Assembly (NCBI RefSeq): GCF_036881825.1
Contig: NZ_JBAJMW010000001.1
Coordinates: 704,441 to 768,440 of the forward strand
Origin: Tersicoccus mangrovi
GTDB lineage: Bacteria > Actinomycetota > Actinomycetes > Actinomycetales > Micrococcaceae
DNA length: 64,000 nucleotides
Reading direction: 5' to 3'
Shown here: positions 9,120 through 16,315 of the stretch, one piece after another
Numbering within the stretch: the first letter of the stretch is position 1
Layout of the letters: each line of letters begins with the position of its first letter
The notes under the pieces: generated by a model
What the model saw: the letters and a program-made list of their open reading frames with translations, nothing else
The model's database searches: none
Told to the model about the DNA's origin: nothing
Made by a program: the position numbers and the translations under genes

Positions 9120-9241
9120 GCGGCGGGGCGGCTCGTTCGCGCGACGTCCGCGCCCCCGGCGTCCACCACCTCGTCGAGAATCGCATTTCTGGGCTTCCCA
9201 GCCGCTGTGACCCCTGAAATCGAATGGTCACCGCAGCGACG

Positions 9242-9733
9242 TCACCAGGTCTGCGCGAGCAGGGCGTCCAGCTTGGTGAAGGAGCTGTGCCAGCCCTCCG
9301 TCGCGGGGGCGATGACGGCGGCCGGGAACATCCCCTGCCGCAGGCGCAGGAGAGTGCCGCCGCTGGGGCCGTCCTCGAACTCGAGCTTCAGGTGGCTGCG
9401 CTCGGTGAGGCCCGTGATCGGCTGAGGCGCCTCGGTGCTGTGGATGCGGTGCGGTTCGTCGAGCACCTCGATGACGGCGTCGACCGGGGACTGCCCCGAC
9501 CCGTCCTCGGCCACCATGGTGAGGCGGTAGGCGCCGCCCTCGCGCAGGTCGATCTCGACGGTCTCGCGCGGCACCGGCCAGCCCTCGGGGCCGAACCAGG
9601 CGGCCACCATGTCGGGGTCGGTGAAGGCGCGGAACACGAGCTCCTTGGCGACGGCGAACTCGCGGTCGATGACGACCTCGCTGTCGGCGGGGCCGAGGGA
9701 GCCGAAGGTCAGGTCCTCGTGGTTCTCACTCAT
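9242..9733 (-). CDS. SRPBCC/AHSA1-type protein
   Basis: 163 residues starting MSENHEDLTFGSLGPAD; an AAAGGA precedes ATG 9733, preferred to an in-frame ATG at 9766. The pattern VVIDREFAVAKELVFRAFTDPDMVAAWFGPEGW is the signature opening of the Aha1-C-terminal-like (START/Bet v1 fold) group, followed by EIDLREGGAYRLTM. These proteins bind hydrophobic ligands or act in stress responses; the specific role is unknown. The C-terminal GWHSSFTKLDALL is also family-typical. It is monocistronic and convergent with lutC. Confidence 0.88.
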   Translation of the reverse strand: MSENHEDLTFGSLGPADSEVVIDREFAVAKELVFRAFTDPDMVAAWFGPEGWPVPRETVEIDLREGGAYRLTMVAEDGSGQSPVDAVIEVLDEPHRIHSTEAPQPITGLTERSHLKLEFEDGPSGGTLLRLRQGMFPAAVIAPATEGWHSSFTKLDALLAQTW

Positions 9734-9780
9734 GTGTGGGGTCCTTTCGGTGGAGTTCGGCTCCACGGTAGCTGCACCAC

Positions 9781-10707
9781 TCAGCCGGCGCGGAAACGCT
9801 CGAAGGAGTGCTCCAGCCTCTGCCGGTCGGGTCTTTCACCGCGCAACTTCGGTAGAGCCATGAGCTTCTGCCCGTGCCGCTCTTGCAAGCCGTAACGGAG
9901 CATCGGCCCGTCGATCTCATCGAGAAGGTCGGGACGAATGTGGACGGTGTAGTCGGGGTCGATTCCCAAGATGCGCGCATCGAATGCGCTGTGGTGGATC
10001 TTGCACAACGCCAACCCGTTGGTGACCGCGGCAATCCCATCGGCGTGGCTATCCGGGGTGATGTGCGCGGCATCAAGAAGTTGACCGTGTTTCAACTCGC
10101 AGACAGCGCACCGTGTGTCGTAGGCGCGCATCACCATCGAGCGGAAGACCGGCTGATGAACGCGTGCCAGCGTTGTCCGTTCGACGTACTGGCGGAGTGC
10201 TTCCTCAGCAACAGAAGCTGGCGCCACAGGAATGTCCTGCGTTCCGTCCGTCGCGACGACGAACTGCTGCATCTGGGGCTCCTCAGCAACGAGGAAGACG
10301 GGAAATATTGCTTGATACAGTCCCCGCCCGACGCCGTGGAACCAAATGAGCGGCTTTCTCTGCCGCATTGCCTCACGTAGCGCACGGTTGTCGGGGTGAT
10401 CAGGGTCGTCACCTCGCCACTTGTAGCGTATGCGCCCATCGGCATGAATAGCGTCCTCGTACGGACGATCTGCTCCCGGCGCACGGTACGCCGTGGTGAT
10501 GGAGAATGCCGACTCCAGCTGACGCGGCTTCCAGATTCCCTTATACCGGTTACGAAGGATGATGCCGTCGTCGTCGAAGCGAAAGTCCTCGATGTCGAGC
10601 CACGTCAACGGATCCGCGCCGTCATTCGTGCGGATGGTCAGCCAAGCCATCGCCTCACGACGCAGCCGATCATCGTCGTCATCGCCGAATACTCCCCCAT
10701 ACGCCAC
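9781..10707 (-). CDS. HNH endonuclease, putative restriction-type
   Basis: 308 residues from GTG 10707. The C-terminal HNH/beta-beta-alpha-metal site has C200 and C203 in RCAVCELKHG, H215 in DAAHITPDSHADG, N230 in VTNGLALCKIHHSAFD and following histidines. The N-terminal 150 residues (DPDHPDNRALREAMRQRKPL, then PLIWFHGVGRGLYQ) match a module that recurs before HNH domains in stand-alone putative restriction nucleases; I cannot say which DNA form it recognises. No methyltransferase is adjacent, compatible with a modification-dependent enzyme. The gene is visibly less GC-rich than its neighbours, suggesting transfer. Confidence 0.85.
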   Translation of the reverse strand: MAYGGVFGDDDDDRLRREAMAWLTIRTNDGADPLTWLDIEDFRFDDDGIILRNRYKGIWKPRQLESAFSITTAYRAPGADRPYEDAIHADGRIRYKWRGDDPDHPDNRALREAMRQRKPLIWFHGVGRGLYQAIFPVFLVAEEPQMQQFVVATDGTQDIPVAPASVAEEALRQYVERTTLARVHQPVFRSMVMRAYDTRCAVCELKHGQLLDAAHITPDSHADGIAAVTNGLALCKIHHSAFDARILGIDPDYTVHIRPDLLDEIDGPMLRYGLQERHGQKLMALPKLRGERPDRQRLEHSFERFRAG

Positions 10708-10819
10708 GTGATGAGCCTAACCGTCGTCGACAACAGCGGAACCCGTCAGCTGCTGGCCCGTGACGCTACGGGCCAGTCGTCCGACACGCGCCGGACCCCA
10801 GTCTCTGAGCCCATCCCCA

Positions 10820-10875
10820 GACACGCCGGACGAATCCGGGATGTAGCGCTATATCCCAAAGGACGCCGGCGTGTC
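10820..10875. promoter_or_regulatory. Nested palindromes upstream of the HNH gene
   Basis: An outer 10-bp perfect pair (10820-10829 GACACGCCGG and 10866-10875) encloses a near-perfect 20-bp palindrome at 10838-10857 built on TAGCGCTA. It lies 113-168 bases upstream of the HNH start and downstream of the DHA2 transporter stop. It has no T-run on either side, so it is not a clear intrinsic terminator. It could be an operator or a cruciform-forming site; nothing in the sequence decides. Confidence 0.5.
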
Positions 10876-10933
10876 GTGGGACCGGGCGAAGGACGACGGC
10901 ACCTACAGCCGCCAAGCCCGAGCCCCGAACCTC

Positions 10934-12520
10934 TCAGTGCCCCCCGTGACCACCCGCTGCCGACGCCTCGCGCCGGGTGAACAGCGACAGCACCACCGCG
11001 CCGAGCGCGCCGATGGCCGCCACGAAGAACGCGACGTGCATGCCGGGCACCAGGTCGACCCGGGTGCCGGCCGCCGTCGTCGTCGTGACCGCCGCTGCGC
11101 TCATGATCGAGACCAGCACCGCGGTACCGGCAGCGCCGGCCACCTGCTGCAGCGTCGACAGGATGGCCGAGCCGTGCGAGTACAGGTGCGGCGGCAGCGG
11201 GTTGAGGCCGCCGGTGAAGCAGGGCGTGAACAGCAGCGCCAGGCCGAGGGTGAGCACGAGGTAGAGCACCACGACGGCCCACACCGGCGTCGTCGTGTCC
11301 ATCCGCGAGAACAGCCACAGCACCACGACCAGCAGGGCGGACCCGGTGACCGTCAGCGGCTGCGGCCCGAGCCGGTCGAACAGGCGCCCGACGATCGGCC
11401 CCATGACGCCCATCAGCAGGCCGCCAGGAAGCACGACGAGCCCGGTCACGATCGCCGGCAGCCCGAGGACCGTCTGCAGGTAGATCGGCAGGATGATCGC
11501 CGAACCGAGCAGCACCGCCATGGCGATGCACATGATGGCCACGGAGATGCTGAACATCGGGAATCGGAAGGTGCGCAGGTCCAGGAACGGGCGGTCCCGC
11601 CGCTGCAGCTGGAGCTGCCGCGCGACGAAGACGGCCAGGACGACGACGGCGCCGACGATGACGGCGATCGCGACCGGGTCCACGCTGCCGCCCTGACCCT
11701 CGCCGATGTGGCTGAGGCCGTAGACGAGGCCGCCGAAGCCGGGCACGGAGAGGATGACGGAGACGATGTCGAACCGCTGGTCGCCGCCCTCGTTGACGTT
11801 CGTCAGCTTCCACACGCCGTAGGCAAGCGCCGCGAGTGCGATCGGCAGCACGAAGACGAAGACGAAACGCCAGGAGAAGGCCTGCAGGATGAGGCCGGAG
11901 ACCGTCGGCCCGAGCGCCGGGGCGACGGAGATGACGATGCTGAGGTTGCCCATCACCGCCCCGCGCCGGCTGAGCGGGACGAGGGTGAGGATCGTCGTCA
12001 TGAGCAGCGGCATCATCATCGCGGTGCCGCCGGCCTGGATCACGCGGGCGACCAGCAGGACACCGAACCCGGGCGCGAGCGCGGCGAGCAGGGTGCCGGC
12101 GCTGAACAGGCCCATCGCGGTTCCGAAGACGGCGCGCGTGGAGAACCGCTGCAGCACGAAGCCGGTGATCGGGATGACCACGGCCATCGTCAGCAGGAAC
12201 CCGGTGGAGAGCCACTGAACCGTGGTGGCGTTGACGCCGAGGTCGACCATCATGCGCGGCAGGGCGACGTTGAGGATCGTCTCGTTGAGGATGACGACGA
12301 AGGCGGCCACGAGCATCGTGACGATGACGGCGACGCCGCCGGCCGGGATGCGCTCGACCTCGGCCGGAGTCGAGCCGGTCGACCGGGAGCCGGGCTGGGC
12401 GACGGCCGTGTCGACGGACGCCGGCACGATCGGCTGCACGCCGGACTGGGGATCGGGTTCGCAGACGACCTGGGTGCGGCCGGTGCGGGGCGCCGGATCC
12501 TCGGGCAGGGCAGAAGGCAT
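10934..12520 (-). CDS. MFS transporter, DHA2 (EmrB/QacA) drug efflux family
   Basis: 528 residues from ATG 12520 with GAGG six to seven bases upstream; an in-frame ATG at 12532 is the alternative. A proline-rich cytoplasmic N-terminus of about 65 residues precedes many hydrophobic helices, consistent with 14 spans. DHA2 features include LNETILNVALPRMMVDLG in helix 1, WLSTGFLLTMAVVIPITGFV in helix 2, and GGTAMMMPLLMTTI with the motif C-like APALGPTVSGLI. These proteins expel drugs or cations in exchange for protons. The tail ends in a His/Gly-rich stretch. A 14-bp perfect palindrome lies 116 bases upstream. Confidence 0.9.
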   Translation of the reverse strand: MPSALPEDPAPRTGRTQVVCEPDPQSGVQPIVPASVDTAVAQPGSRSTGSTPAEVERIPAGGVAVIVTMLVAAFVVILNETILNVALPRMMVDLGVNATTVQWLSTGFLLTMAVVIPITGFVLQRFSTRAVFGTAMGLFSAGTLLAALAPGFGVLLVARVIQAGGTAMMMPLLMTTILTLVPLSRRGAVMGNLSIVISVAPALGPTVSGLILQAFSWRFVFVFVLPIALAALAYGVWKLTNVNEGGDQRFDIVSVILSVPGFGGLVYGLSHIGEGQGGSVDPVAIAVIVGAVVVLAVFVARQLQLQRRDRPFLDLRTFRFPMFSISVAIMCIAMAVLLGSAIILPIYLQTVLGLPAIVTGLVVLPGGLLMGVMGPIVGRLFDRLGPQPLTVTGSALLVVVLWLFSRMDTTTPVWAVVVLYLVLTLGLALLFTPCFTGGLNPLPPHLYSHGSAILSTLQQVAGAAGTAVLVSIMSAAAVTTTTAAGTRVDLVPGMHVAFFVAAIGALGAVVLSLFTRREASAAGGHGGH

Positions 12521-12635
12521 GAGTGTCCTCAAGACGAAGAAGGGGGTGATGGAGCAACGGTGCCCGTACTCTCATTCTTCCCCAGGCCGCTCGGCGGGGG
12601 AACCGGCGGCCTGCGCCGTCGTCAGCCGGGGTCAT

Positions 12636-12649
12636 GACACGGCCGTGTC
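12636..12649. promoter_or_regulatory. Perfect 14-bp palindrome GACACGGCCGTGTC
   Basis: A perfect inverted repeat upstream of the DHA2 efflux gene (its start is at 12520). Short perfect palindromes of this size are common operators for TetR-type repressors of such pumps. No regulator gene is adjacent, so the assignment is tentative. Confidence 0.4.
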
Positions 12650-12669
12650 GAGGCGCCCCGGACAGACGT

Positions 12670-12704
12670 CGGGCCCCGGTGCGACGTGCGCGCACCGGGG
12701 CCCG
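12670..12704 (-). terminator. Strong GC-rich hairpin after the gene at 12755-13300
   Basis: Arms at 12670-12683 and 12691-12704 are perfectly complementary over 14 bp with a 7-base loop, starting 51 bases after the stop of the small membrane protein gene. There is no clear U-tract, as is usual in very GC-rich actinobacteria, but the stem is the strongest in this gap and lies at the end of a transcription unit. Confidence 0.6.
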
Positions 12705-12754
12705 AGCGGCGGTGGGCCGGAGCCGGCCCGCCGGATCGTCAACGCGGAGCTGCG

Positions 12755-13300
12755 TCAGCGACGCTTCTTCAGCAGGCCCTTCGCCACGTTGGTGGGCCGC
12801 TGCTGCTCACCCTGCTGCGCCCCGAGCACGATCACCGTGCCGCTGACGACGGGGATGGCCCACTGCAGGATCTTGAGCTGCTGCTGCGCCGACTTCAGTT
12901 CGGGCGACGCGTTCGGGTGCGGCTCGGTGGCACCGACCGCGCCCTGGTCGGAGAGCTTGGCAACCTTCTGGCCGAGCACGCCGGAGTAGAGCGAGAGGCC
13001 CATGCCGGCGACCGTGACGGCGCTCTTGATCAGCGTGTTGGCGCCGACGCCGGTCTGGCCGACGACGCGGCCCTTGTTCTCGAGGATCAGCCCGATGCCG
13101 CCGACGGCGTGGGCGGCGAACGCGCCGACGACCACCGGGGTCCACTTGCCCCAGCCGATGGTGGACAGGCGGGTGCGCTCGGCCGGGTCCTTGGCGGCGG
13201 CAGCGGCGCCGTTGACGCCGACGGCACCCATGAGCGAGCCACCGAACCAGGCGGCGGCGCTGAGGTCGTGAAGGGAACGGGAGAGCAGTGCGTTGGCCAT
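12755..13300 (-). CDS. Hypothetical four-helix membrane protein
   Basis: 181 residues from ATG 13300 (MANALLSRSLHDLSAAAWFG), preceded by AAGGGG. Hydrophobic segments occur around residues 15-35, 60-80, 95-115 and 150-165, the last in ILQWAIPVVSGTVIVLG. The C-terminus is basic (KGLLKKRR). The layout HDLSAAAWFGGSLMGAVGVN suggests a small conserved actinobacterial integral membrane protein, but I cannot name a function. It has its own upstream region and a strong terminator-like hairpin downstream. Confidence 0.75.
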   Translation of the reverse strand: MANALLSRSLHDLSAAAWFGGSLMGAVGVNGAAAAAKDPAERTRLSTIGWGKWTPVVVGAFAAHAVGGIGLILENKGRVVGQTGVGANTLIKSAVTVAGMGLSLYSGVLGQKVAKLSDQGAVGATEPHPNASPELKSAQQQLKILQWAIPVVSGTVIVLGAQQGEQQRPTNVAKGLLKKRR

Positions 13301-13414
13301 CGGAATACCCCTTGCCTGGTCGAACATGGTCACGACCCACACTAATCAGTAGCCTTACGGTTCGTCGAGGGCCGCCGGTGAGGATCCGGTGAAACCGCCG
13401 TCGGAGGCGCCGTC

Positions 13415-13420
13415 TAGGCT
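13415..13420 (+). promoter_or_regulatory. -10 box TAGGCT, probable leaderless start
   Basis: TAGGCT lies exactly 7 bases before GTG 13428, the same geometry as TAGGGT before ATG 4756. This supports GTG 13428 as both transcription and translation start of the MFS gene. Confidence 0.45.
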
Positions 13421-13427
13421 GACGAGC

Positions 13428-14870
13428 GTGAGACTGCCGGCAGCGTTCGCCCCCTTCGCCGACGCCCGGTACCGGGTGCTCGTCGCCGGCCTGTCCGCGT
13501 CCATGGTCGGCAGCGGCATGTGGGCGGTCGCCATGGTCTACCAGGTCATCGCCCTGGGTGGCGGAGCCCTGGAGCTCTCCCTGGTCGCCACGGTCACCAG
13601 CGTCGGCATGCTCGCCTTCGTCCTGCTCGGCGGCGTGGCCGCCGATCGGCTCCCCCGTCGGCGGATCCTGCTCGCCGTCGAGATCGCCAACCTGCTCGCC
13701 GTCACCCTCAGCGGCGTCCTGTCTGTGACCGGCGCGCTCAGCCTGGCACCGCTGTGCGTGACGGGATTCGTGCTCGGCCTGTCCGTGGCGTTCTTCTACC
13801 CGGCCTGGTCGGCGCTGCTGCCCCAGATCCTTCCGGACCACCAGCTCCTCGCGGCCAACGGCATGGAGGGCACCGTGCGGCCGCTGCTGCAGCAGGCCGC
13901 CGGCCCTGCCGTCGCCGGTGTCCTGGTCGCCGCGCTCGCGCCCGGCCCGGCGATCCTCGCCATCGCCGCCTGCCACGCCGCTGCCTTCGTCGTCCTGCTC
14001 GTCGGACTCCCCCGGTCCCTGGACACGGCCCCGTTGCGGGTGAGCGGGAGCCCCCTTCCGCACGGGGAGACGTCCGAGAGCCCGGTACCCGCTGGACCTG
14101 AGTCGGCCGCGCCGGAGACGACGGTGCCCGAGCGCGCGGTTCCGGACGCGACGGTTCTGCCCGTCGACGTCGTGGTCACGACGCCGGATCCCGATGCGTC
14201 CTCCCGCGTGGGGGTGGCCTCGCAGCTGCGCTCGGTCGTCGCCGACCTGCGCGAGGGCGTCGCGTTCACCGTGCGGACCCCGTGGCTGCTGTGGACCCTG
14301 CTGTTCGCCGTCGTGTGGGTCCTCATGTTCATGGGACCGCTCGAGGTGCTGATGCCGTTCCTCGTGCGCGATCAGCTCGGCGGTGGCAGCCAGACCTTCG
14401 GCTTCCTGCTCGCGATCTACGGCACCGGCGGGGCGGTCGGCTCGCTGCTGACGGCGTCCGTGCCACTGCCGCGGCGGTACCTGACGCTGATGATGGCAGT
14501 GTGGGGATTCGGCGTGGTGCCGATGGCCGTCGTCGGGTTCACGAGGTCGTTCGCCGTGATGGCCGCGGCCCTGTTCGTGTGCGCCTTCACCAGCGGTGTC
14601 GGGCAGGTGATCTGGGGGACGCTGCTGCAGCGGCGGGTGCCACCGGCGCTGCTCGGCCGGATCTCCAGCCTGGACTTCTTCGTCTCCCTCGCCCTGATGC
14701 CGGTGTCCATGGCCGTCGCCGGGCCGCTGTCGACCGTGGTGGACGTGCCGGTGATCTTCGTGGCGATCGCCGTGCTCAGCCCCGTCGCCGGGGTGGCGGC
14801 GTGGCTGGCGGGCCGGATGCGCCGGGACGAGGTGCTCCACCCGCTTCAGTCGGCCCCGGCGACCGCGTGA
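13428..14870 (+). CDS. MFS transporter (MFS_3, EntS-like)
   Basis: 480 residues from GTG 13428, chosen because a -10 box lies 7 bases upstream and family sequence starts at LPAAFAPFADARYRVLVAGL; GTG 13389 in the same frame is possible. Motif A appears as GGVAADRLPRRRILLAVEI between helices 2 and 3, and GTVRPLLQQAAGPAVAGVLV is typical of the group related to enterobactin and macrolide exporters. A long hydrophilic central loop (about residues 195-255, rich in Pro, Glu and Ser) joins the two six-helix halves. The substrate is unknown. It converges with the sulfur gene pair, with only 1 base between stops. Confidence 0.88.
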   Translation: MRLPAAFAPFADARYRVLVAGLSASMVGSGMWAVAMVYQVIALGGGALELSLVATVTSVGMLAFVLLGGVAADRLPRRRILLAVEIANLLAVTLSGVLSVTGALSLAPLCVTGFVLGLSVAFFYPAWSALLPQILPDHQLLAANGMEGTVRPLLQQAAGPAVAGVLVAALAPGPAILAIAACHAAAFVVLLVGLPRSLDTAPLRVSGSPLPHGETSESPVPAGPESAAPETTVPERAVPDATVLPVDVVVTTPDPDASSRVGVASQLRSVVADLREGVAFTVRTPWLLWTLLFAVVWVLMFMGPLEVLMPFLVRDQLGGGSQTFGFLLAIYGTGGAVGSLLTASVPLPRRYLTLMMAVWGFGVVPMAVVGFTRSFAVMAAALFVCAFTSGVGQVIWGTLLQRRVPPALLGRISSLDFFVSLALMPVSMAVAGPLSTVVDVPVIFVAIAVLSPVAGVAAWLAGRMRRDEVLHPLQSAPATA

Positions 14871-14871
14871 C

Positions 14872-15099
14872 TCAGGCCTTCTGGACAGTGATCGTCCACT
14901 CGGCAGCGCCGCGCTTGGCGAAGTTGGTCACCGGGTAGCCCTCGTCGGCCGCCCACTGCGGGATCGCCTCGGTGGCCTGGGTGCAGTCGAAGTTGATCAC
15001 CAGTTCGTCGCCGACGGGCAGGGCGTCGATCGCCTGCTTCGCCTCGACCAGCGGGAACGGGCAGACCTGGCCGTCGGTCTCGAGAACGTGCTGCGTCAT
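14872..15099 (-). CDS. TusA/SirA-like sulfur carrier protein
   Basis: 75 residues with the defining CPxP motif in GQVCPFPLVEAKQAID near residue 13, where the cysteine carries persulfide sulfur. The length is normal for TusA-like proteins. AAGGAGA precedes the ATG. It follows the YeeE/YedE transporter gene by 31 bases on the same strand. Linked YeeE-TusA pairs (TsuA/TsuB in Bacillus and Spirochaeta) take up thiosulfate or related sulfur compounds, with the TusA-like partner receiving the sulfur. That role is inferred from context. Confidence 0.9.
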   Translation of the reverse strand: MTQHVLETDGQVCPFPLVEAKQAIDALPVGDELVINFDCTQATEAIPQWAADEGYPVTNFAKRGAAEWTITVQKA

Positions 15100-15130
15100 G
15101 GGAGTCTCCTTCGTCAGGGAATCGAGTGGA

Positions 15131-16195
15131 TCAGGTGGGGACGGGCGCGGGCGACGCCGCCGTCGCCGTCGAGCGGTTGCGACGGCGACCGGTGATGAAC
15201 AGGCGGGTCGCGACGCCGGTGCCCAGCACCATGAAGAGCAGCGACACCCAGCCCTGGTAGGCGAAGGTCGCGGTGCTGACCATGGCGTTGCCGATCGTGC
15301 AGCCGCCGGCCCAGGAGGCGCCGAGACCCATGAGGGCGCCGCCGGCGATCGAGCGGACCGTGGTGCGCGCGTCGGGCACGCGGATCTTGAACTCGCCGCT
15401 GGCCTTCGCGGCGATGAACGACCCGACGAGCAGGCCGGCGATGAGGAGCACGCCCCAGTCGATCAGGTCGGTGTCCCCGGTGGTGAGCCAGGTCAGCGCG
15501 TTGGCGGACGGGGTGGTGATGCCCAGGCCCGAGTGCCGGCCGGTGGCCCAGCTCAGCGGCCACGCGGCGATCGCGAGGACGCCGATGACGATGGCGGTCG
15601 CAAATGGGTGCCACGGCTTCTCGAACAGCAGGTGCGCGAGTCCGGTGCGCTCGGGCGGGAGGGTCGCGACGGCGCGCTTCGGCCGGGTCAGGTGGTGGCG
15701 GACGGCGAGCCCGACGCCGGCGACGAGCAGCAGCACGAGCAGCCACGGGGAGATGCCCAGCGACTCGTGGATGGTGGCGCCCGGCACGGTGATGGACCGG
15801 AACGCCTTGGTGGACGGCCCGAGGGGACCGTACTTGGCGACGGCCGCGACCAGCATGTACATCGCCAGCGCGATCCAGGAGCCGACCAGACCCTCGCCGG
15901 ACCGGTAGAACGTCCCGGTCGCGCAGCCGCCCGCCAGAACGATGGCGAACCCGAAGACGAAGGCGCCGACGATCGTCGCGAGCCAGGCGAAGTGCGGGGT
16001 GGTCAGGTGGATGACGCCGAGCCCGTTCAGGGCGAACACCCCGACGCTCTGGAGGGCGACGACGACCATGAACGCCGTGAACCACCGCGTGTTCCGCGTG
16101 ATCCACAGGTCTCGGAACGCACCCGTGACACAGAAGCGGCCGCGCTGCATGGCGAAACCGAGGGCGGCACCGACCGCCAGTCCGGAGAGAAGCAT
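15131..16195 (-). CDS. YeeE/YedE family sulfur transporter
   Basis: 354 residues, almost entirely hydrophobic. It shows the family repeats: AALGFAMQRGRFCVTGAFRD near the N-terminus, GFAIVLAGGCATGTFYRSGE, and GALMGLGASWAGGCTIGNAM. The conserved cysteines in RFCVTGA, GGCATG and GGCTIG are those implicated in passing thiosulfate through the TsuA channel. A TAGCCT box lies about 6 bases before the ATG, suggesting a leaderless start. The TusA-like gene follows on the same strand, so the pair probably supplies reduced sulfur. Confidence 0.92.
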   Translation of the reverse strand: MLLSGLAVGAALGFAMQRGRFCVTGAFRDLWITRNTRWFTAFMVVVALQSVGVFALNGLGVIHLTTPHFAWLATIVGAFVFGFAIVLAGGCATGTFYRSGEGLVGSWIALAMYMLVAAVAKYGPLGPSTKAFRSITVPGATIHESLGISPWLLVLLLVAGVGLAVRHHLTRPKRAVATLPPERTGLAHLLFEKPWHPFATAIVIGVLAIAAWPLSWATGRHSGLGITTPSANALTWLTTGDTDLIDWGVLLIAGLLVGSFIAAKASGEFKIRVPDARTTVRSIAGGALMGLGASWAGGCTIGNAMVSTATFAYQGWVSLLFMVLGTGVATRLFITGRRRNRSTATAASPAPVPT

Positions 16196-16226
16196 TCGTC
16201 GAGGCTAACCACGGGCCCCACCTGCG

Positions 16227-16252
16227 GTCACGGCCGTGTGAAGCCCCGTGAC
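16227..16252 (-). terminator. Hairpin between the PBP gene and yeeE
   Basis: GTCACGG (16227-16233) pairs with CCGTGAC (16246-16252), a 7-bp stem with a 12-base loop, 64-89 bases after the penicillin-binding protein stop on the minus strand and before the YeeE start. It is weak as a terminator and may equally be a regulatory site for yeeE. Confidence 0.35.
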
Positions 16253-16315
16253 GAAGGGGAGCCTCACCTCGCCGTCGTCCCCGGCCGGACGGCTGCGGAC
16301 CGCTACCGTGTCGGC

